A stretch of 64,000 nt of DNA from Bacillus sp. SORGH_AS_0510 (GCF_030818775.1 NZ_JAUTAU010000001.1:702001-766000); one strand, 5' to 3'; shown: positions 1 to 8,524, counted from the first letter of the stretch. Notes: generated from the letters alone by a model not told the origin. A program made the numbers and translations.

Positions 1-741
1 TTTATCGTTATTTTTTTCAGGAAAATTTCCTGTAAATGGTTGCCTACCTACGTTCCTTCCTTTCAACAACATCAACAATCGGACTTGGTCTTTATCAAGC
101 TCCTTACCAGTGTTTTTACCTTGACGAAATAATAGTGCGCCGCATAATATCATCCCCGGTTTGGTTTGTTTTAATAAAGGCAAAGCAATATCTCCAAAAG
201 GATCATTTCGTGATAGGATTAATTGCATCATGGTAACGTCTTCTGCAATTCCGTTCTTTTCTAATGATGAAACAAATTGGTATACAACTTTTGAAAAATC
301 CTTATTAGTGCTTAGATTATTTTTAAAGAGCTGTGACATGTTCCCTTCATCTAATACAACTACAGGAGTATTGATGGAAGTATAGGGTGCTTTTAGTAAA
401 AAAGCAAGCTCTTGAACAGGATCATGCGTTGCAAATCTCTTGCTTAAAAAATAGACTCCTGTGTTGATAGCTATGAAAGGACCCTGGTCGGAAAAATTTC
501 CTTGTCCGACCGCTTCGACCAGACTATGTCCTTTAAGCTCTGTTATCTCTGATTTTTGCTCTCCGCCTCCTTGACCGGCATGTTTAAGTTCCGTGATAAT
601 ATACTGTAGGACGACATCACCACTCTTTTCATCCACATCAAAGCCTGCCATATTTATTAACCGAAGAGTTTTCAGTGGCATCCGATCCCAACAGCCAGTC
701 AAGAGAAGCAACAATAAAATTCCAATTGCTGCTTTTTTCAT
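1..741 (-). CDS. Ger(x)C family spore germination lipoprotein (3'-truncated by window edge)
   Basis: Third gene of a gerA-type operon, reading leftwards off the window; no in-frame stop was found in the stretches translated, so the C-terminus lies outside. The start at 741 gives an N-terminus with a short hydrophobic stretch and the lipobox LLTGC followed by WDR, the signature of GerC lipoproteins. The following residues (ITELKGHSLVEAVG, GPFIAINTGVYFLSKRFA) fit the N-terminal domain of the family. GerC is a lipoprotein subunit of the germinant receptor of the spore inner membrane. Its ATG overlaps the stop of the upstream permease gene in an ATGA arrangement, so translation is probably coupled. 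Substrate specificity cannot be read from the sequence. Confidence 0.93.
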   Translation of the reverse strand, partial: MKKAAIGILLLLLLTGCWDRMPLKTLRLINMAGFDVDEKSGDVVLQYIITELKHAGQGGGEQKSEITELKGHSLVEAVGQGNFSDQGPFIAINTGVYFLSKRFATHDPVQELAFLLKAPYTSINTPVVVLDEGNMSQLFKNNLSTNKDFSKVVYQFVSSLEKNGIAEDVTMMQLILSRNDPFGDIALPLLKQTKPGMILCGALLFRQGKNTGKELDKDQVRLLMLLKGRNVGRQPFTGNFPEKNNDK

Positions 742-1835
742 CTACTCGCAACCTTTCCTCGTGCTAAAGAAATTAGAAAAAGAATTGTGGGCACTATCGC
801 AACCATAATAGCAGTAGCTGTATTATGATAGTTGGAAAATCGAAACAACCATTGCCGGTTGTGTCCCCATAATCCTATTACGAAGCAAATAATGGCCAAA
901 ATCCATACCAAAAGAGTATGGTTACGGATTTCTTTGTTTCCGACGAATGCCAGATAACGAGCAGACAGAAACAAATAAACATAAACTGTTACCGTTGTCA
1001 CAGACAACCAAATCGTCATAAATAGAATATCAAGGCTTTGAACTATCGGCCATCTGAATTTACGGAGAATGAACACCATCGGCTCAGGAATGGAGTTCAA
1101 TAGGTTTTCACCAAAATTATACGTCACAATCACCGACATCAACACGTAAAAAAAGGTCGTAAATCCATTAGCGACCGACATTGCAATGATGATATCCTTC
1201 TTCTTACTGCATTTTATGAATGGAAAAACGTACAGGAGAAGCTCATATCCGGCATACGCCCAAAATGCAGGAAGAGAATCCTGTAAAATATTCTGGAAGC
1301 GGTGAGAACCGATTGGCAGAAGATGCCGCCAGTCCCCTTTTCCTAGTCCACTAATAACTATGATTACAAAGCTAATCAAATACATAATTACAATGGACTG
1401 AGTGATAGTAGCTATTGAGCGTAGTGTAGATGTAGCGATATAGGCGGCAACTGCAATCGATATTCCAATAATCACGAACCATGGGGTATTAAATAACACC
1501 CACCGGTCGAGAACATCCGAGTATGAGACCACAACCATAAGGCTAGATTCTGCGCAGTAAGCAGCAAATAAGAAGTTCAGAACCGAGCCTATCCACTTTC
1601 CGGTGATTGTAGAAATGTACTGGGGCAACGGCCGAAAAGCATATCTTTTACCAAGGAGATAAATGAATAAAATAACTACCTGAGCGATTACTCCACCAAT
1701 CAATATAGACATCCAAGAATCATGGCCCGAATGGCGGGATTCAGGGTAAGGGATTGAAATAACATGAGCCCCTACTTGTGTAAGAATCACGAGGCAAAAA
1801 AGCTGGTTAATAGAAATCTTTTGTAAGTGTATCAT
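738..1835 (-). CDS. Spore germination endospore permease, GerB family
   Basis: A 365-residue, almost entirely hydrophobic protein with about ten predicted membrane segments, the usual length and topology of the GerB subunit (APC superfamily, amino-acid permease fold). In germinant receptors this subunit is thought to carry the germinant binding site. It starts ATG and overlaps the end of the upstream gerA-like gene by 4 bases, and its stop overlaps the downstream gerC-like start by 4 bases, giving a tightly coupled A-B-C operon. The QVGAHVISIPYP region near residue 20 matches the first membrane segment of the family. The germinant is unknown. Confidence 0.93.
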   Translation of the reverse strand: MIHLQKISINQLFCLVILTQVGAHVISIPYPESRHSGHDSWMSILIGGVIAQVVILFIYLLGKRYAFRPLPQYISTITGKWIGSVLNFLFAAYCAESSLMVVVSYSDVLDRWVLFNTPWFVIIGISIAVAAYIATSTLRSIATITQSIVIMYLISFVIIVISGLGKGDWRHLLPIGSHRFQNILQDSLPAFWAYAGYELLLYVFPFIKCSKKKDIIIAMSVANGFTTFFYVLMSVIVTYNFGENLLNSIPEPMVFILRKFRWPIVQSLDILFMTIWLSVTTVTVYVYLFLSARYLAFVGNKEIRNHTLLVWILAIICFVIGLWGHNRQWLFRFSNYHNTATAIMVAIVPTILFLISLARGKVASR

Positions 1836-3271
1836 TCGTTCTTCCCCTTTAAATCTCCTATTCTTGTCTTATCTTGCACCATACTTTCTTTTGGGCGATT
1901 TTTCAGGCTCCTGATTGGTCCTCTGAAAAGCGTATCCTTAATTGTATTGGCGCTGAGCCCTGAGTAAAAGTAGGGAATGCCCATTGTGTTCATACGGGCC
2001 AAATGGGTTAGCGCCAAGAGGTATGAAATCTCCAAACCGATTAGCCCGAAGACAGATGCCATGACTATGATTGGGTATGTTAATAATCTCCCAGCACTGC
2101 TCATCTCATAGGATGGATTAATAAATGAAGCAATACCTGTGAGAGCTACTACGATAACCATCATATTGGAAATCAGATTGGACTGAACAACAACCGTCCC
2201 GATAACAATACCACCGACAACACCAATCGTCTGACCTACAGGGCTTGGAAGACGGATGGTCGCTTCCCGCAATATTTCGAGTATAATCAACATTGTGAGT
2301 GCTTCGAGTACGGGAGGAAGCGCAACAAATTTCATAGAGCTTTGCAGCGTCAGTGAAATATCGAACGGAATAATACGGGGGTCGAAAGTGACGAGTGCCA
2401 CGTAAGCGCCGGGAAGGCTTATTCCTAAAATAAAGCACATGATTCGAAGAAACCGTATGGCACTGCCAAACAGCCATCCGTTTTGGTAATCATCTGGGCT
2501 TTGAAAGAACGCCCAGAACGATACCGGAATGATTAGGCAATCAGGTGAACCGTCTGTCAAAATTCCGATTTTTCCATCCATAAGGTAAGATTTTACCCTG
2601 TCTGGTCTTTCTGTTACAAGCATTTTCGGAAACAGTGAGAATTTCTTATCTTGAATCAATTCTTGAAGAAAACCAGGTGCTTCAACATAATCAATATCAA
2701 TGCTATTAATTCTCCGTTCGAACTCATTTAAGACATCTTCGTTTGCAAGCGAACGTATATAAAGGATGGCGACCCTAGTATTAGATCTTTGACCAAGTTG
2801 ATGATATTTTACAACTAGATCAGTGGTTGCGATCTTTTTCCTCATTAAATTTAAATTCGTATTTAAATTTTCTATTAATGCTTCGTGTGAACCGCGAAGC
2901 ACTCTTTCATTCACTGGAATGTTTACCGATCTTTCTTTTTTAAGATCGCTATCGAGTAAATAGAGACGGGGCTCACCGTCAATTTGAACCACTGTCTTTC
3001 CTTCAATCAGAGCATTTGCAGCAACCGATAGAAGGTCTGTTTCTTCATATTCCAAAATGGAAACTGCTTCAGGAATGCTATCGTCTATATTGTGAAGCAA
3101 AGGGCGGATAATATGTTCCTGCACCACGGCTAACTCAATCATTGTAGATAAATAGAAAAGCCGATAATGTCGGTAACCTGCTGTAAAATTGCTCGATTTA
3201 AAGTCGGAGCTATTGCAAAGTATTTCTAGCAACCCCTTTTCGTTTATGTCTAGAGATTGGTCGGCTTTCAA
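1832..3271 (-). CDS. Spore germination protein, GerA family
   Basis: About 479 residues when started at the TTG at 3271, which has an AGAGG site 7 bases upstream; an in-frame TTG at 3292 would add 7 residues but lacks a ribosome site. A soluble N-terminal half (to about residue 240) is followed by four or five membrane segments and a hydrophilic tail. Family blocks seen include KYHQLGQRSNTRVAILYI, GFLQELIQD, FPKMLVTERPD, DGSPDCLIIPVSF, and LPSPVGQTIGVVGGIVIG. It is the largest subunit of a GerA-type nutrient receptor and is expected in the spore inner membrane. First gene of the three-gene operon. Confidence 0.94.
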   Translation of the reverse strand: MKADQSLDINEKGLLEILCNSSDFKSSNFTAGYRHYRLFYLSTMIELAVVQEHIIRPLLHNIDDSIPEAVSILEYEETDLLSVAANALIEGKTVVQIDGEPRLYLLDSDLKKERSVNIPVNERVLRGSHEALIENLNTNLNLMRKKIATTDLVVKYHQLGQRSNTRVAILYIRSLANEDVLNEFERRINSIDIDYVEAPGFLQELIQDKKFSLFPKMLVTERPDRVKSYLMDGKIGILTDGSPDCLIIPVSFWAFFQSPDDYQNGWLFGSAIRFLRIMCFILGISLPGAYVALVTFDPRIIPFDISLTLQSSMKFVALPPVLEALTMLIILEILREATIRLPSPVGQTIGVVGGIVIGTVVVQSNLISNMMVIVVALTGIASFINPSYEMSSAGRLLTYPIIVMASVFGLIGLEISYLLALTHLARMNTMGIPYFYSGLSANTIKDTLFRGPIRSLKNRPKESMVQDKTRIGDLKGKNE

Positions 3272-3458
3272 TAGTGTTCCTCTTTTCTCCAAAACGGAAA
3301 GTTTACCCTATTTTACCCGTAATTTCTTAGCATATTCCGTACTCAATGGAAGTTTTGAGGGAACTGCATCTATTGACCAATTACCTAATACATGGTTTAA
3401 GAGCATCCATTTCACCTTTTGATACCAATAAAAAGAATGTTTTGTTTTTAAACAAACG

Positions 3459-3495
3459 AAGAGCTAATCGATTCTATCTAAATCAATTAGCTCTT
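3459..3495 (-). terminator. Rho-independent terminator downstream of the VanY-type gene
   Basis: AAGAGCTAATCGATT pairs with AATCAATTAGCTCTT around a short loop. Read on the minus strand it is followed by a T-rich run. It begins 5 bases after the stop of the carboxypeptidase gene. Confidence 0.7.
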
Positions 3496-3499
3496 CTAT

Positions 3500-4327
3500 T
3501 TATAGACCTGAAATCCGTAAGTACTCTTCTAGCGTAATTCCACGACTTTGTATATTACTTGAAATATTTCCAACATAACGTAGGTGCCAAGGTTCATATT
3601 TATAACCTGTTATTGATTCTTTTCCTTTTGGATACCGTATGATAAACCCATACTTTTGACTATTCTTCTTCAACCAAGCAGCTTCTTTTGTATTAGCAAA
3701 ACAAGAAGCAGCAGCACATTTTCCTGAACTCCCGCTGACATCAATGGCTAAACCTGTTTGATGTTCACTTGACCCTGGAACTGCACTATATGTTTGAGCT
3801 TTTTCATAACCATCTCGTTTTACATATCTGTTGAATAAGGCTTGTTGTGTTTTATAAGAGCGATAGGCAGAAACTCCACTTAAATATATTTTATCTTTTT
3901 TGGCAGCAGCAAACATTTTTTCTAAGGCTACTGCTGCTTCCCGTCGCATTTTACGTTTTTCTACTTTTTCTTTAAATATAAAAGGAACATTAGGATAAAT
4001 TAACCCCTTAGGTACATAGTTAGCAGGCATATAATATCTTTTATTTACAACTACAGCTATCGATTCAGGATAAGGTGTCAACTTTGTTTTGCTTGAACTG
4101 GTCGAATTCTTTTTAGTGATTTTTTTAGTAGATGTATTACTAAATATTTTTTGGGGATTTTTATTATCAGTTTTATTTGCTGGTGCCATCTTTTTAACTG
4201 GTGGATTTTCCTTTTCACTGTTTATATTTTGATATGTTGAATCTTTAAGATTTTTATCGTTATTACAACCAATCAGACCAAATATTAAAAAAATAATTAG
4301 AGATATATTAATACTGAACTTATGCAC
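3500..4327 (-). CDS. D-alanyl-D-alanine carboxypeptidase lipoprotein, peptidase M15B (VanY/DdcB-like)
   Basis: A 275-residue protein with signal peptide and lipobox LIGC (Cys about residue 21), then a low-complexity Lys/Asn/Ser-rich linker to about residue 85, then the M15B zinc peptidase domain. Family motifs present are SGVSAYRSY, the zinc-ligand block SSEHQTGLAIDVSG, and EPWHLRYVG near the C-terminus, which supplies the catalytic Glu and last His. It is expected to trim the terminal D-Ala of peptidoglycan stem peptides on the outer face of the membrane. It stands alone, with its own terminator, between the ger operon and a broken cwlJ copy. Length and domain order are normal. Confidence 0.9.
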   Translation of the reverse strand: MHKFSINISLIIFLIFGLIGCNNDKNLKDSTYQNINSEKENPPVKKMAPANKTDNKNPQKIFSNTSTKKITKKNSTSSSKTKLTPYPESIAVVVNKRYYMPANYVPKGLIYPNVPFIFKEKVEKRKMRREAAVALEKMFAAAKKDKIYLSGVSAYRSYKTQQALFNRYVKRDGYEKAQTYSAVPGSSEHQTGLAIDVSGSSGKCAAASCFANTKEAAWLKKNSQKYGFIIRYPKGKESITGYKYEPWHLRYVGNISSNIQSRGITLEEYLRISGL

Positions 4328-4472
4328 GTCGTTACCCCCTCTAAAATCATCTGATTATATGGTGTGAATAACGAGGTGTTTTATACCTCAATAATTGTTT
4401 CTTTTCAGAACAGTTCCATTGGACCTTTACAAAATCACATCCATATACAATGACATAAATATAGGCTTTTTT

Positions 4473-4481
4473 CATAATTTA
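4473..4481 (+). promoter_or_regulatory. Sporulation-type -10 box (sigma-E/K like) of broken cwlJ copy 1
   Basis: CATAATTTA fits the CATAnnnTA pattern of mother-cell sigma factors and sits 15 bases before the ATG. The upstream CAATGACAT block is shared with the intact cwlJ copy near 18.25 kb, so the promoter was carried along with the gene. The match is by eye only. Confidence 0.45.
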
Positions 4482-4496
4482 TTTTGGGGTGATAAA

Positions 4497-4874
4497 ATGC
4501 CAAGGATGATGAGAGCAGAAGCTGAAGGTGAAGGAAAACAGGGAATGTTATATGTCGGAAATGTGATAGTGAATCGTGCGGTAGCAACATGTTTAGACTT
4601 TATAGACGTTAATACAAACCATGATGTTATATTTCAAGTTCAAGGCGGGAATTATTCTTTTGAAGCTGTTCAAAAAGGAAATGTTTTTTATCAAAGAGCA
4701 AGAACATCTGAAAAAAAATCTGCAATATTGGAGAGCTCACCCAGCGAAATATGCACTATGGTATTTTAATCCACATGCTCCATGTCCTTCAACTTGGTAC
4801 GGTCAACCTCAATCTGGTCAATTTAAAGCCCATTGTTTTATGAACCAAAACCAGGAACATGTGATAGTGTTTAA
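4497..4874 (+). pseudogene. Broken cwlJ (spore cortex-lytic hydrolase) copy 1
   Basis: Closely similar at the protein level to the intact cwlJ at 18300-18740. Relative to that copy it lacks about a dozen residues after MPR (the block ANYRSSDVDLMA is missing), has a short deletion with frame change near 4710 (after RARTSEK), and a 1-base loss near 4838 (CATTGTTTTATG against CATTGTTTCTATG), after which the correct frame gives a stop at 4874. The catalytic RAEAEGEGKQG and the C-terminal ALWYFNPHAPCP blocks are still readable in two frames. Promoter and ribosome site remain recognisable. It is probably not functional. One of three cwlJ-like copies in this window. Confidence 0.85.
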
Positions 4875-5154
4875 ATTGGTTAAGATAATTGTAAAATAGT
4901 TTACCTGATATAGCATGGTGCAAATTCGTCTGACCTTATTCAACTAAAGTGCATTCTAAAAAGCAGCATCAAGATTAAACATATTTCGTTTTGAAATCTA
5001 GTCTAATTTCAGTATAAAGAACGCTAACCGAAATGATTAACGTTCTAAACTTGATGCAAGGGATCCCTTAATGGCGAATATCTAGTAATAACAGTATTTC
5101 CAGACCTTCTTCAGTAAGACTGGACGATACGATTACGAAGGTTAGACGCATTGT
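4875..5154. other. Intergenic stretch with no recognisable gene
   Basis: AT-rich, stops in all frames, no convincing promoter. A weak inverted repeat (AGAACG ... CGTTCT, about 5017-5045) lacks a T run. Confidence 0.5.
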
Positions 5155-5396
5155 TTAATATAGAGTTGGAGTTGGAGGAGAACAATGAAAGTTAACAATA
5201 TCTCTTAAAGCAACAGAATATTGATTCCATCTTCCGCCGAAAAACCTATAGCCATAAGCTCTTTGATGCCCGATAGCCGTCAAATAAAACCAGAAATTAT
5301 CTCCGTTTCTAAGCCACAAATATGTAAACGAAAGATACAATTTTCAAGACCCCAGGGACTCAGGGAATAGAGTGGCATTTGTCGTATTTTTACCAT
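5155..5396 (-). pseudogene. Small hypothetical protein, probably frameshifted
   Basis: A good ribosome site (AAGGAGTG) precedes an ATG at 5396 that opens MVKIRQMPLYSLSPWGLENCIF, but that frame runs into a stop after about 38 codons. A second frame, open from about 5340 to the stop at 5155, reads FTYLWLRNGDNFWFYL then GYRFFGGRWNQY. I recall small Bacillus proteins of unknown function with a similar SPWGLEN...FLWLRNG...FWF layout, which suggests one gene split by a single-base shift near 5335-5345. Memory of that family is loose, so the call is tentative; alternatively only the downstream 61-codon frame is real. Confidence 0.4.
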
Positions 5397-5579
5397 AATT
5401 CGAGGTTCACTCCTTATTGAAATTAGACATATAACCAGTTTATGCTCCCAGGTCAAACCTTGGATTGGATGTATGCCTAGTAGCCCCAGGTTAGCTTAAA
5501 TAATTCCCCTTCTCCATTTGTCATATAATATTTTAGAATCAGGACGAATACCCAGGAATTTATCCCAAATATGCATATG

Positions 5580-5588
5580 CATAATGTA
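5580..5588 (+). promoter_or_regulatory. Possible sporulation -10 box upstream of the His/Tyr-rich repeat gene
   Basis: CATAATGTA fits CATAnnnTA. The surrounding leader (TAATGTAAA.TAAATGAGGAGG) is closely mirrored upstream of the convergent paralogue at 6831, together with a shared ATACCCA block further up, so both genes probably use the same kind of promoter. Confidence 0.35.
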
Positions 5589-5615
5589 AATTAAATGAGG
5601 AGGATGAATGCTTGT

Positions 5616-5816
5616 ATGATTAATGCCTATAATGAGAGAGTTGGTTTAGGTGGACCAGGCTCAGGTTTTGGTGTTGCACCAGGACTTGGATTTGGAGCTC
5701 CAGGCTATCCACACCAACACTACCCGTACTACCATCATCACTACCCGTATTATCATCACCACTATCCGTACTATCATCACCACTATCCGTACCACCACCA
5801 CCACTACCCTTATTAA
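5616..5816 (+). CDS. Gly/Pro-rich protein with C-terminal HHYPY repeats (structural, possibly spore coat)
   Basis: About 66 residues. An N-terminal module GLGGPGSGFGVAPGLGFG is followed by a tail made of 7-residue units of the type YPYYHHH. The module is shared with the convergent gene ending at 6250, so the two are paralogues with different tails. The ribosome site GAGGAGG (5597-5603) abuts an ATG at 5604, so the start is more likely the ATG at 5616. The leader contains a CATAnnnTA box. Low-complexity Gly/Tyr/His-rich peptides of this kind occur among spore coat and exosporium proteins, but that role is inference only. The His clusters could bind metal. A strong terminator follows at 5868. 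Confidence 0.65.
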   Translation: MINAYNERVGLGGPGSGFGVAPGLGFGAPGYPHQHYPYYHHHYPYYHHHYPYYHHHYPYHHHHYPY

Positions 5817-5867
5817 AATTTGCTAAAGAATTTACCGTTAAAATAAAAGGGAACAGAAATTTCTGTT

Positions 5868-5909
5868 AAACAGGCGTGTTTCTGCAATAGCGGAAACGCC
5901 TGTTTCTTG
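5868..5909 (+). terminator. Rho-independent terminator
   Basis: AAACAGGCGTGTTTC and GGAAACGCCTGTTTC form a long stem followed by T-rich sequence, 52 bases after the stop of the HHYPY protein. Confidence 0.8.
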
Positions 5910-6068
5910 TTGGGGATGGAGAAAGTTTTTGATTTATTGCTGAAGGATACTGTTTAAAATGACAATTGATTAGACACTCGTAATTTTTAAGATTTAAAAA
6001 CTTGATAGTATCTTCAACATGATTATCCTTTTGATAGTTTCTGTATAGATTACTGGATAATCGAACAG

Positions 6069-6145
6069 GGATACGGTTGCGGTTTCATTTTGATCGTGTT
6101 TTGTTTATCTTGCTGATTATCGTAGGAACAACGGTCTGGTACTAA
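6069..6145 (+). pseudogene. Remnant of a YjcZ-type small sporulation membrane peptide
   Basis: One frame reads GYGCGFILI and, after a single-base shift near 6095, the next frame reads VLFILLIIVGTTVWY then stop. Joined, this is the typical YjcZ/SspP-like hydrophobic peptide core (GYGxGFALIVVLFILLIIVG). No start codon with a ribosome site lies upstream, so it looks decayed. Too short for standard ORF calling. Confidence 0.5.
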
Positions 6146-6155
6146 TTAAAAATAC

Positions 6156-6180
6156 AAAAAAGCCCTTAAGGGGGCTTTTT
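6156..6180 (-). terminator. Terminator of the PQPPQG-repeat gene
   Basis: AAAAAAGCCC TTAAG GGGGCTTTTT: on the minus strand a GC stem followed by a T run, 70 bases downstream of the stop at 6250. It could act in both directions. Confidence 0.75.
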
Positions 6181-6249
6181 GTATGTCTGAAATATTCATC
6201 ATCAAGATGTATGTGTAAGGGGAGGCTATGGAGATTGGCTTGATTGTAA

Positions 6250-6831
6250 TTAATAAAGTACTCCTTGTGGCGGCTGCGGATAAGCTGGAAGTTGCACTCC
6301 CTGTGGCGGCTGCGGATAAGCTGGAAGTTGTACTCCCTGTGGCGGCTGCGGATAAGCTGGAAGTTGCACTCCCTGTGGCGGCTGCGGATAAGCTGGAAGT
6401 TGCACTCCCTGTGGCGGCTGCGGATGAGCTGGAAGATGTACTCCTTGTGGCGGCTGCGGATGAGCTGGAAGATGTACTCCTTGTGGTGGCTGCGGATAAA
6501 CTGGAAGTTGCACTCCTTGTGGCGGCTGCGGATGAGCTGGAAGATGTACTCCTTGTGGCGGCTGCGGATAAGCTGGAAGATGTACTGGGTATGGTGGGTA
6601 TGGATGTTGAATGCCAGATGCTCCAAACCCAAGACCAGGAAAATAACCATAACCTGAGCCTGGTCCACCTAACCCAATGCCTGGATAAAACCATAAGCCT
6701 AGTCCAGGTTCACCAAACCCCAGACCAGGATAAAAACCATAACCTGAGCCTGGTCCACCTAATCCAATACCTGGATAAATCCTTTCATCTGTTGGATAAG
6801 CAATATAATATTCATTTTTATATGGAATCAC
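6250..6831 (-). CDS. Repeat protein with GLGGPG modules and nine PQPPQG repeats (possible spore-surface structural protein)
   Basis: About 193 residues from a GTG at 6831 placed 6 bases after GGAGG; the ATG at 6846 overlaps the ribosome site. After a short N-terminus (IPYKNEYYIAYPTDERI) come four 15-residue Gly-rich units of the type YPGIGLGGPGSGYGF, a short HPYPP linker, then nine 12-residue units V[QH]LPA[YH]PQPPQG ending VLY. The Gly-rich unit is shared with the convergent gene at 5616. No signal peptide or membrane segment is visible. Function unknown; a collagen-like or coat structural role is inference from composition and from the sporulation-like promoter of its paralogue. Repeat number is likely to vary between strains. 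Confidence 0.7.
   Translation of the reverse strand: MIPYKNEYYIAYPTDERIYPGIGLGGPGSGYGFYPGLGFGEPGLGLWFYPGIGLGGPGSGYGYFPGLGFGASGIQHPYPPYPVHLPAYPQPPQGVHLPAHPQPPQGVQLPVYPQPPQGVHLPAHPQPPQGVHLPAHPQPPQGVQLPAYPQPPQGVQLPAYPQPPQGVQLPAYPQPPQGVQLPAYPQPPQGVLY
6262..6585 (-). repeat. Nine in-frame tandem copies of a 36-bp coding repeat
   Basis: Exact 36-bp period, each unit coding V[QH]LPA[YH]PQPPQG. The four units nearest the C-terminus encode the same peptide, suggesting recent expansion there. All nine units keep frame. Confidence 0.95.
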
Positions 6832-6955
6832 TATTATCCTCCTCATTTATTTTACATTAGAGCATATTCATTCCCAGAAGAAAGGTCTTGGGTATTTGAC
6901 CTAAATTATAAATATTTTTGTGACATAAGCTGATTTAAATTATAGTTATTCCATT

Positions 6956-6995
6956 AACGGGCGCAATTTCCGAATCAGGTATTACGCCCGTTTTT
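6956..6995 (+). terminator. Hairpin with T run
   Basis: AACGGGCG ... CGCCCGTTTTT. No intact plus-strand gene lies immediately upstream, so it is probably left over from a lost gene. Confidence 0.6.
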
Positions 6996-7029
6996 CGTGA
7001 TAGTCTGAAAGATAAGTGTGGAATATAAT

Positions 7030-7146
7030 GTAAATTTATTGTTAAAAAGGGCAAAACAAAAAGGTTATGAAAGAGATCTTGATTCTTATCACCCTATGGC
7101 AGAAGGGGAAGAAGAGGTACAGATTTACTTGCCCATTCAGGGTTAA
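7030..7146 (+). pseudogene. C-terminal remnant resembling a GyrI-like effector-binding domain
   Basis: An open 38-codon stretch reads KGYERDLDSYHPMAEGEEEV and ends QIYLPIQG then stop, like the C-terminus of AraC/GyrI-type effector-binding proteins. No start or N-terminal domain is present. Identification rests on this short tail only. Confidence 0.35.
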
Positions 7147-7526
7147 AGGTATAAATCTTCTTTCTTCAAAAAAAGGGATAGGTGGGGGTGGGGAATTTGA
7201 ATAATCTTATTGTTTACTCATTCATAGGGGATAACCTAGCATTAAGGAAACAAACTGAAATATTCCAAGCAGAAAATCCTGATAATAGTTTGCAATTTGG
7301 GATGAATACCGAATTATATAGGGTATAGAGGAAGCATTAAAATGAATGATGTAATTCTTACTTACAAGAACCATATGGAGTAACGATAAGATGGTGTAAT
7401 ACTTCTAGGTATTAGTTGATGTGGTAGCGCTCCATTTATTAAAGAAGAAATGAAAGATACCTGTTCCCCTTTTAGATGCAAGTTTTAAACAATGAGGTTT
7501 TGAAGAAAAAGACGAAGTCATAGTAA

Positions 7527-7694
7527 CTAGATCACTTGATATTGTGCAATATACTTATCAAGCTGTTGACTAATGGCTATTGTTTTTTCACTTGCTAGTC
7601 CCTCTTTTAACCCAGCTTGAATCATTTCATTTCGTAAGGATTTGATTTTTAATAATAAGCTGCTTTTTTTATCAGTAATTGGTATTGGTAACAT
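7527..7694 (-). CDS. Spo0E-like aspartyl-phosphate phosphatase (55 aa)
   Basis: Small gene found by reading the minus strand. The product is 55 residues with the layout of the Spo0E family: a first helix (LLLKIKSLRNEMIQAGLKEG), a turn, and a second helix carrying the SQQLDKYIAQYQ signature (consensus SQxLDxxIxxY), whose Asp is part of the active site. Family members dephosphorylate Spo0A-P and so delay sporulation. The ATG at 7694 is preceded by AGGAGA at 7-base spacing. It lies among decayed genes and appears intact. Which response regulator it acts on cannot be told. Confidence 0.82.
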   Translation of the reverse strand: MLPIPITDKKSSLLLKIKSLRNEMIQAGLKEGLASEKTIAISQQLDKYIAQYQVI

Positions 7695-7742
7695 AAAAAT
7701 GTCTCCTATTTACAAATGTCCACTTGAAAAATATAACAGTAA

Positions 7743-7958
7743 TTAGAGGTACGGACAACCTTTTTTGCGAAAAGACACAATTTGTTCAAATTTATACTTC
7801 ACGTAGTATGGTATCTTGTTTTTTAGCTTTTTCCAATCGGAATGGTATTTTCTGTAGAGCCGGTGCTCTAAATTTAAAAAGTCGATATCCTGTTCTAACC
7901 CTAATTGGTATAATTGCTTCACTTCGGAGGAAATTCCTTTTTTTACATATTCCTCCAT
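7743..7958 (-). CDS. Small hypothetical protein (71 aa)
   Basis: A charged, helical 71-residue frame (MEEYVKKGISSEVKQLYQLG ... FEQIVSFRKKG) directly upstream of the Spo0E-like gene on the same strand. Composition looks coding, but the ATG has no clear ribosome site, and the sequence just upstream holds another broken frame ending LVLADLLMYKLETQTM. It may be intact or a remnant of a longer gene. I do not recognise the family. Confidence 0.4.
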   Translation of the reverse strand: MEEYVKKGISSEVKQLYQLGLEQDIDFLNLEHRLYRKYHSDWKKLKNKIPYYVKYKFEQIVSFRKKGCPYL

Positions 7959-8524
7959 GGAACCTACATTGTTTGCGTTTCCAATTTATACATAAGTAAA
8001 TCGGCTAAGACTAATTTTTCATCAAGAGAAATAATTCCCTTTCTATCCTATAGAGGGTTTGTAGTCTTCTTGTAGTGAGTTTAATACTATAATCAAAATA
8101 TGTAAGTGGAGCTTTTTAGAAGATTTCTTTTGTCTGGGGTAATTGTAGGTATTGCGATATTAGTCGTTTTTTAGGTAATAAACAGGTGTTGGAAGCGAAA
8201 GAGAAGGAGCGGGCTTGGCACACTTGAAATACATTCCTGTTATTCGTGTAGTTGCAGCTCTTTTTCCTTGTTTTACTAGAGTTGGATGTGGAAAAAACAC
8301 GAGAATATTATAAAAAGGTACAGAAGTTTGAAAAAAGAACAGCCAGATGAAATATGTTTTCAAATGACGATGCAGTTTAGTATACATTCGTTTGTATGAA
8401 ATCCTTACTTCAAAGCAGGAAGTAAGGATTTTTTGTTGAATAATACAGATAGAATATTATGGAAAATACTATATTGCAAGGAATGGCTAATACGTAGTAT
8501 CAAGTAAGAACGGGGACTAAATTC
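7959..8524. other. Decayed intergenic stretch
   Basis: Short broken frames on both strands (for example minus-strand RKGIISLDEKLVLADLLMYK at about 7993-8060, closed immediately upstream by a stop) and a terminator at 8401. No intact gene. Confidence 0.5.
8401..8434 (+). terminator. Rho-independent terminator
   Basis: ATCCTTACTTC and GGAAGTAAGGAT form an 11-12 bp stem followed by six T. The gene it served appears lost. Confidence 0.75.

Larger units (their letters stand above)
6847..7526. other. Gene-poor stretch with terminator and gene remnants
   Basis: Holds a hairpin at 6956-6995, a short remnant at 7030-7146 (separate entries) and, at about 7197-7330, a short frame reading MNNLIVYSFIGDNLALRKQ and SLQFGMNTELYR that resembles a piece of an extracellular solute-binding lipoprotein but is broken by stops. 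No intact gene is visible. Confidence 0.5.

Noticed and set aside
2118..2477. 119-codon minus-strand frame inside the gerA-like gene
   Set aside because: Out of frame with a well-supported GerA family protein, no ribosome site.
6228..6860. Long plus-strand frames across 6228-6860 and a second minus frame (182-183 codons)
   Set aside because: They are shadow frames of the 36-bp coding repeat, which stays open in several frames; only the PQPPQG frame has a proper ribosome site and sensible composition.
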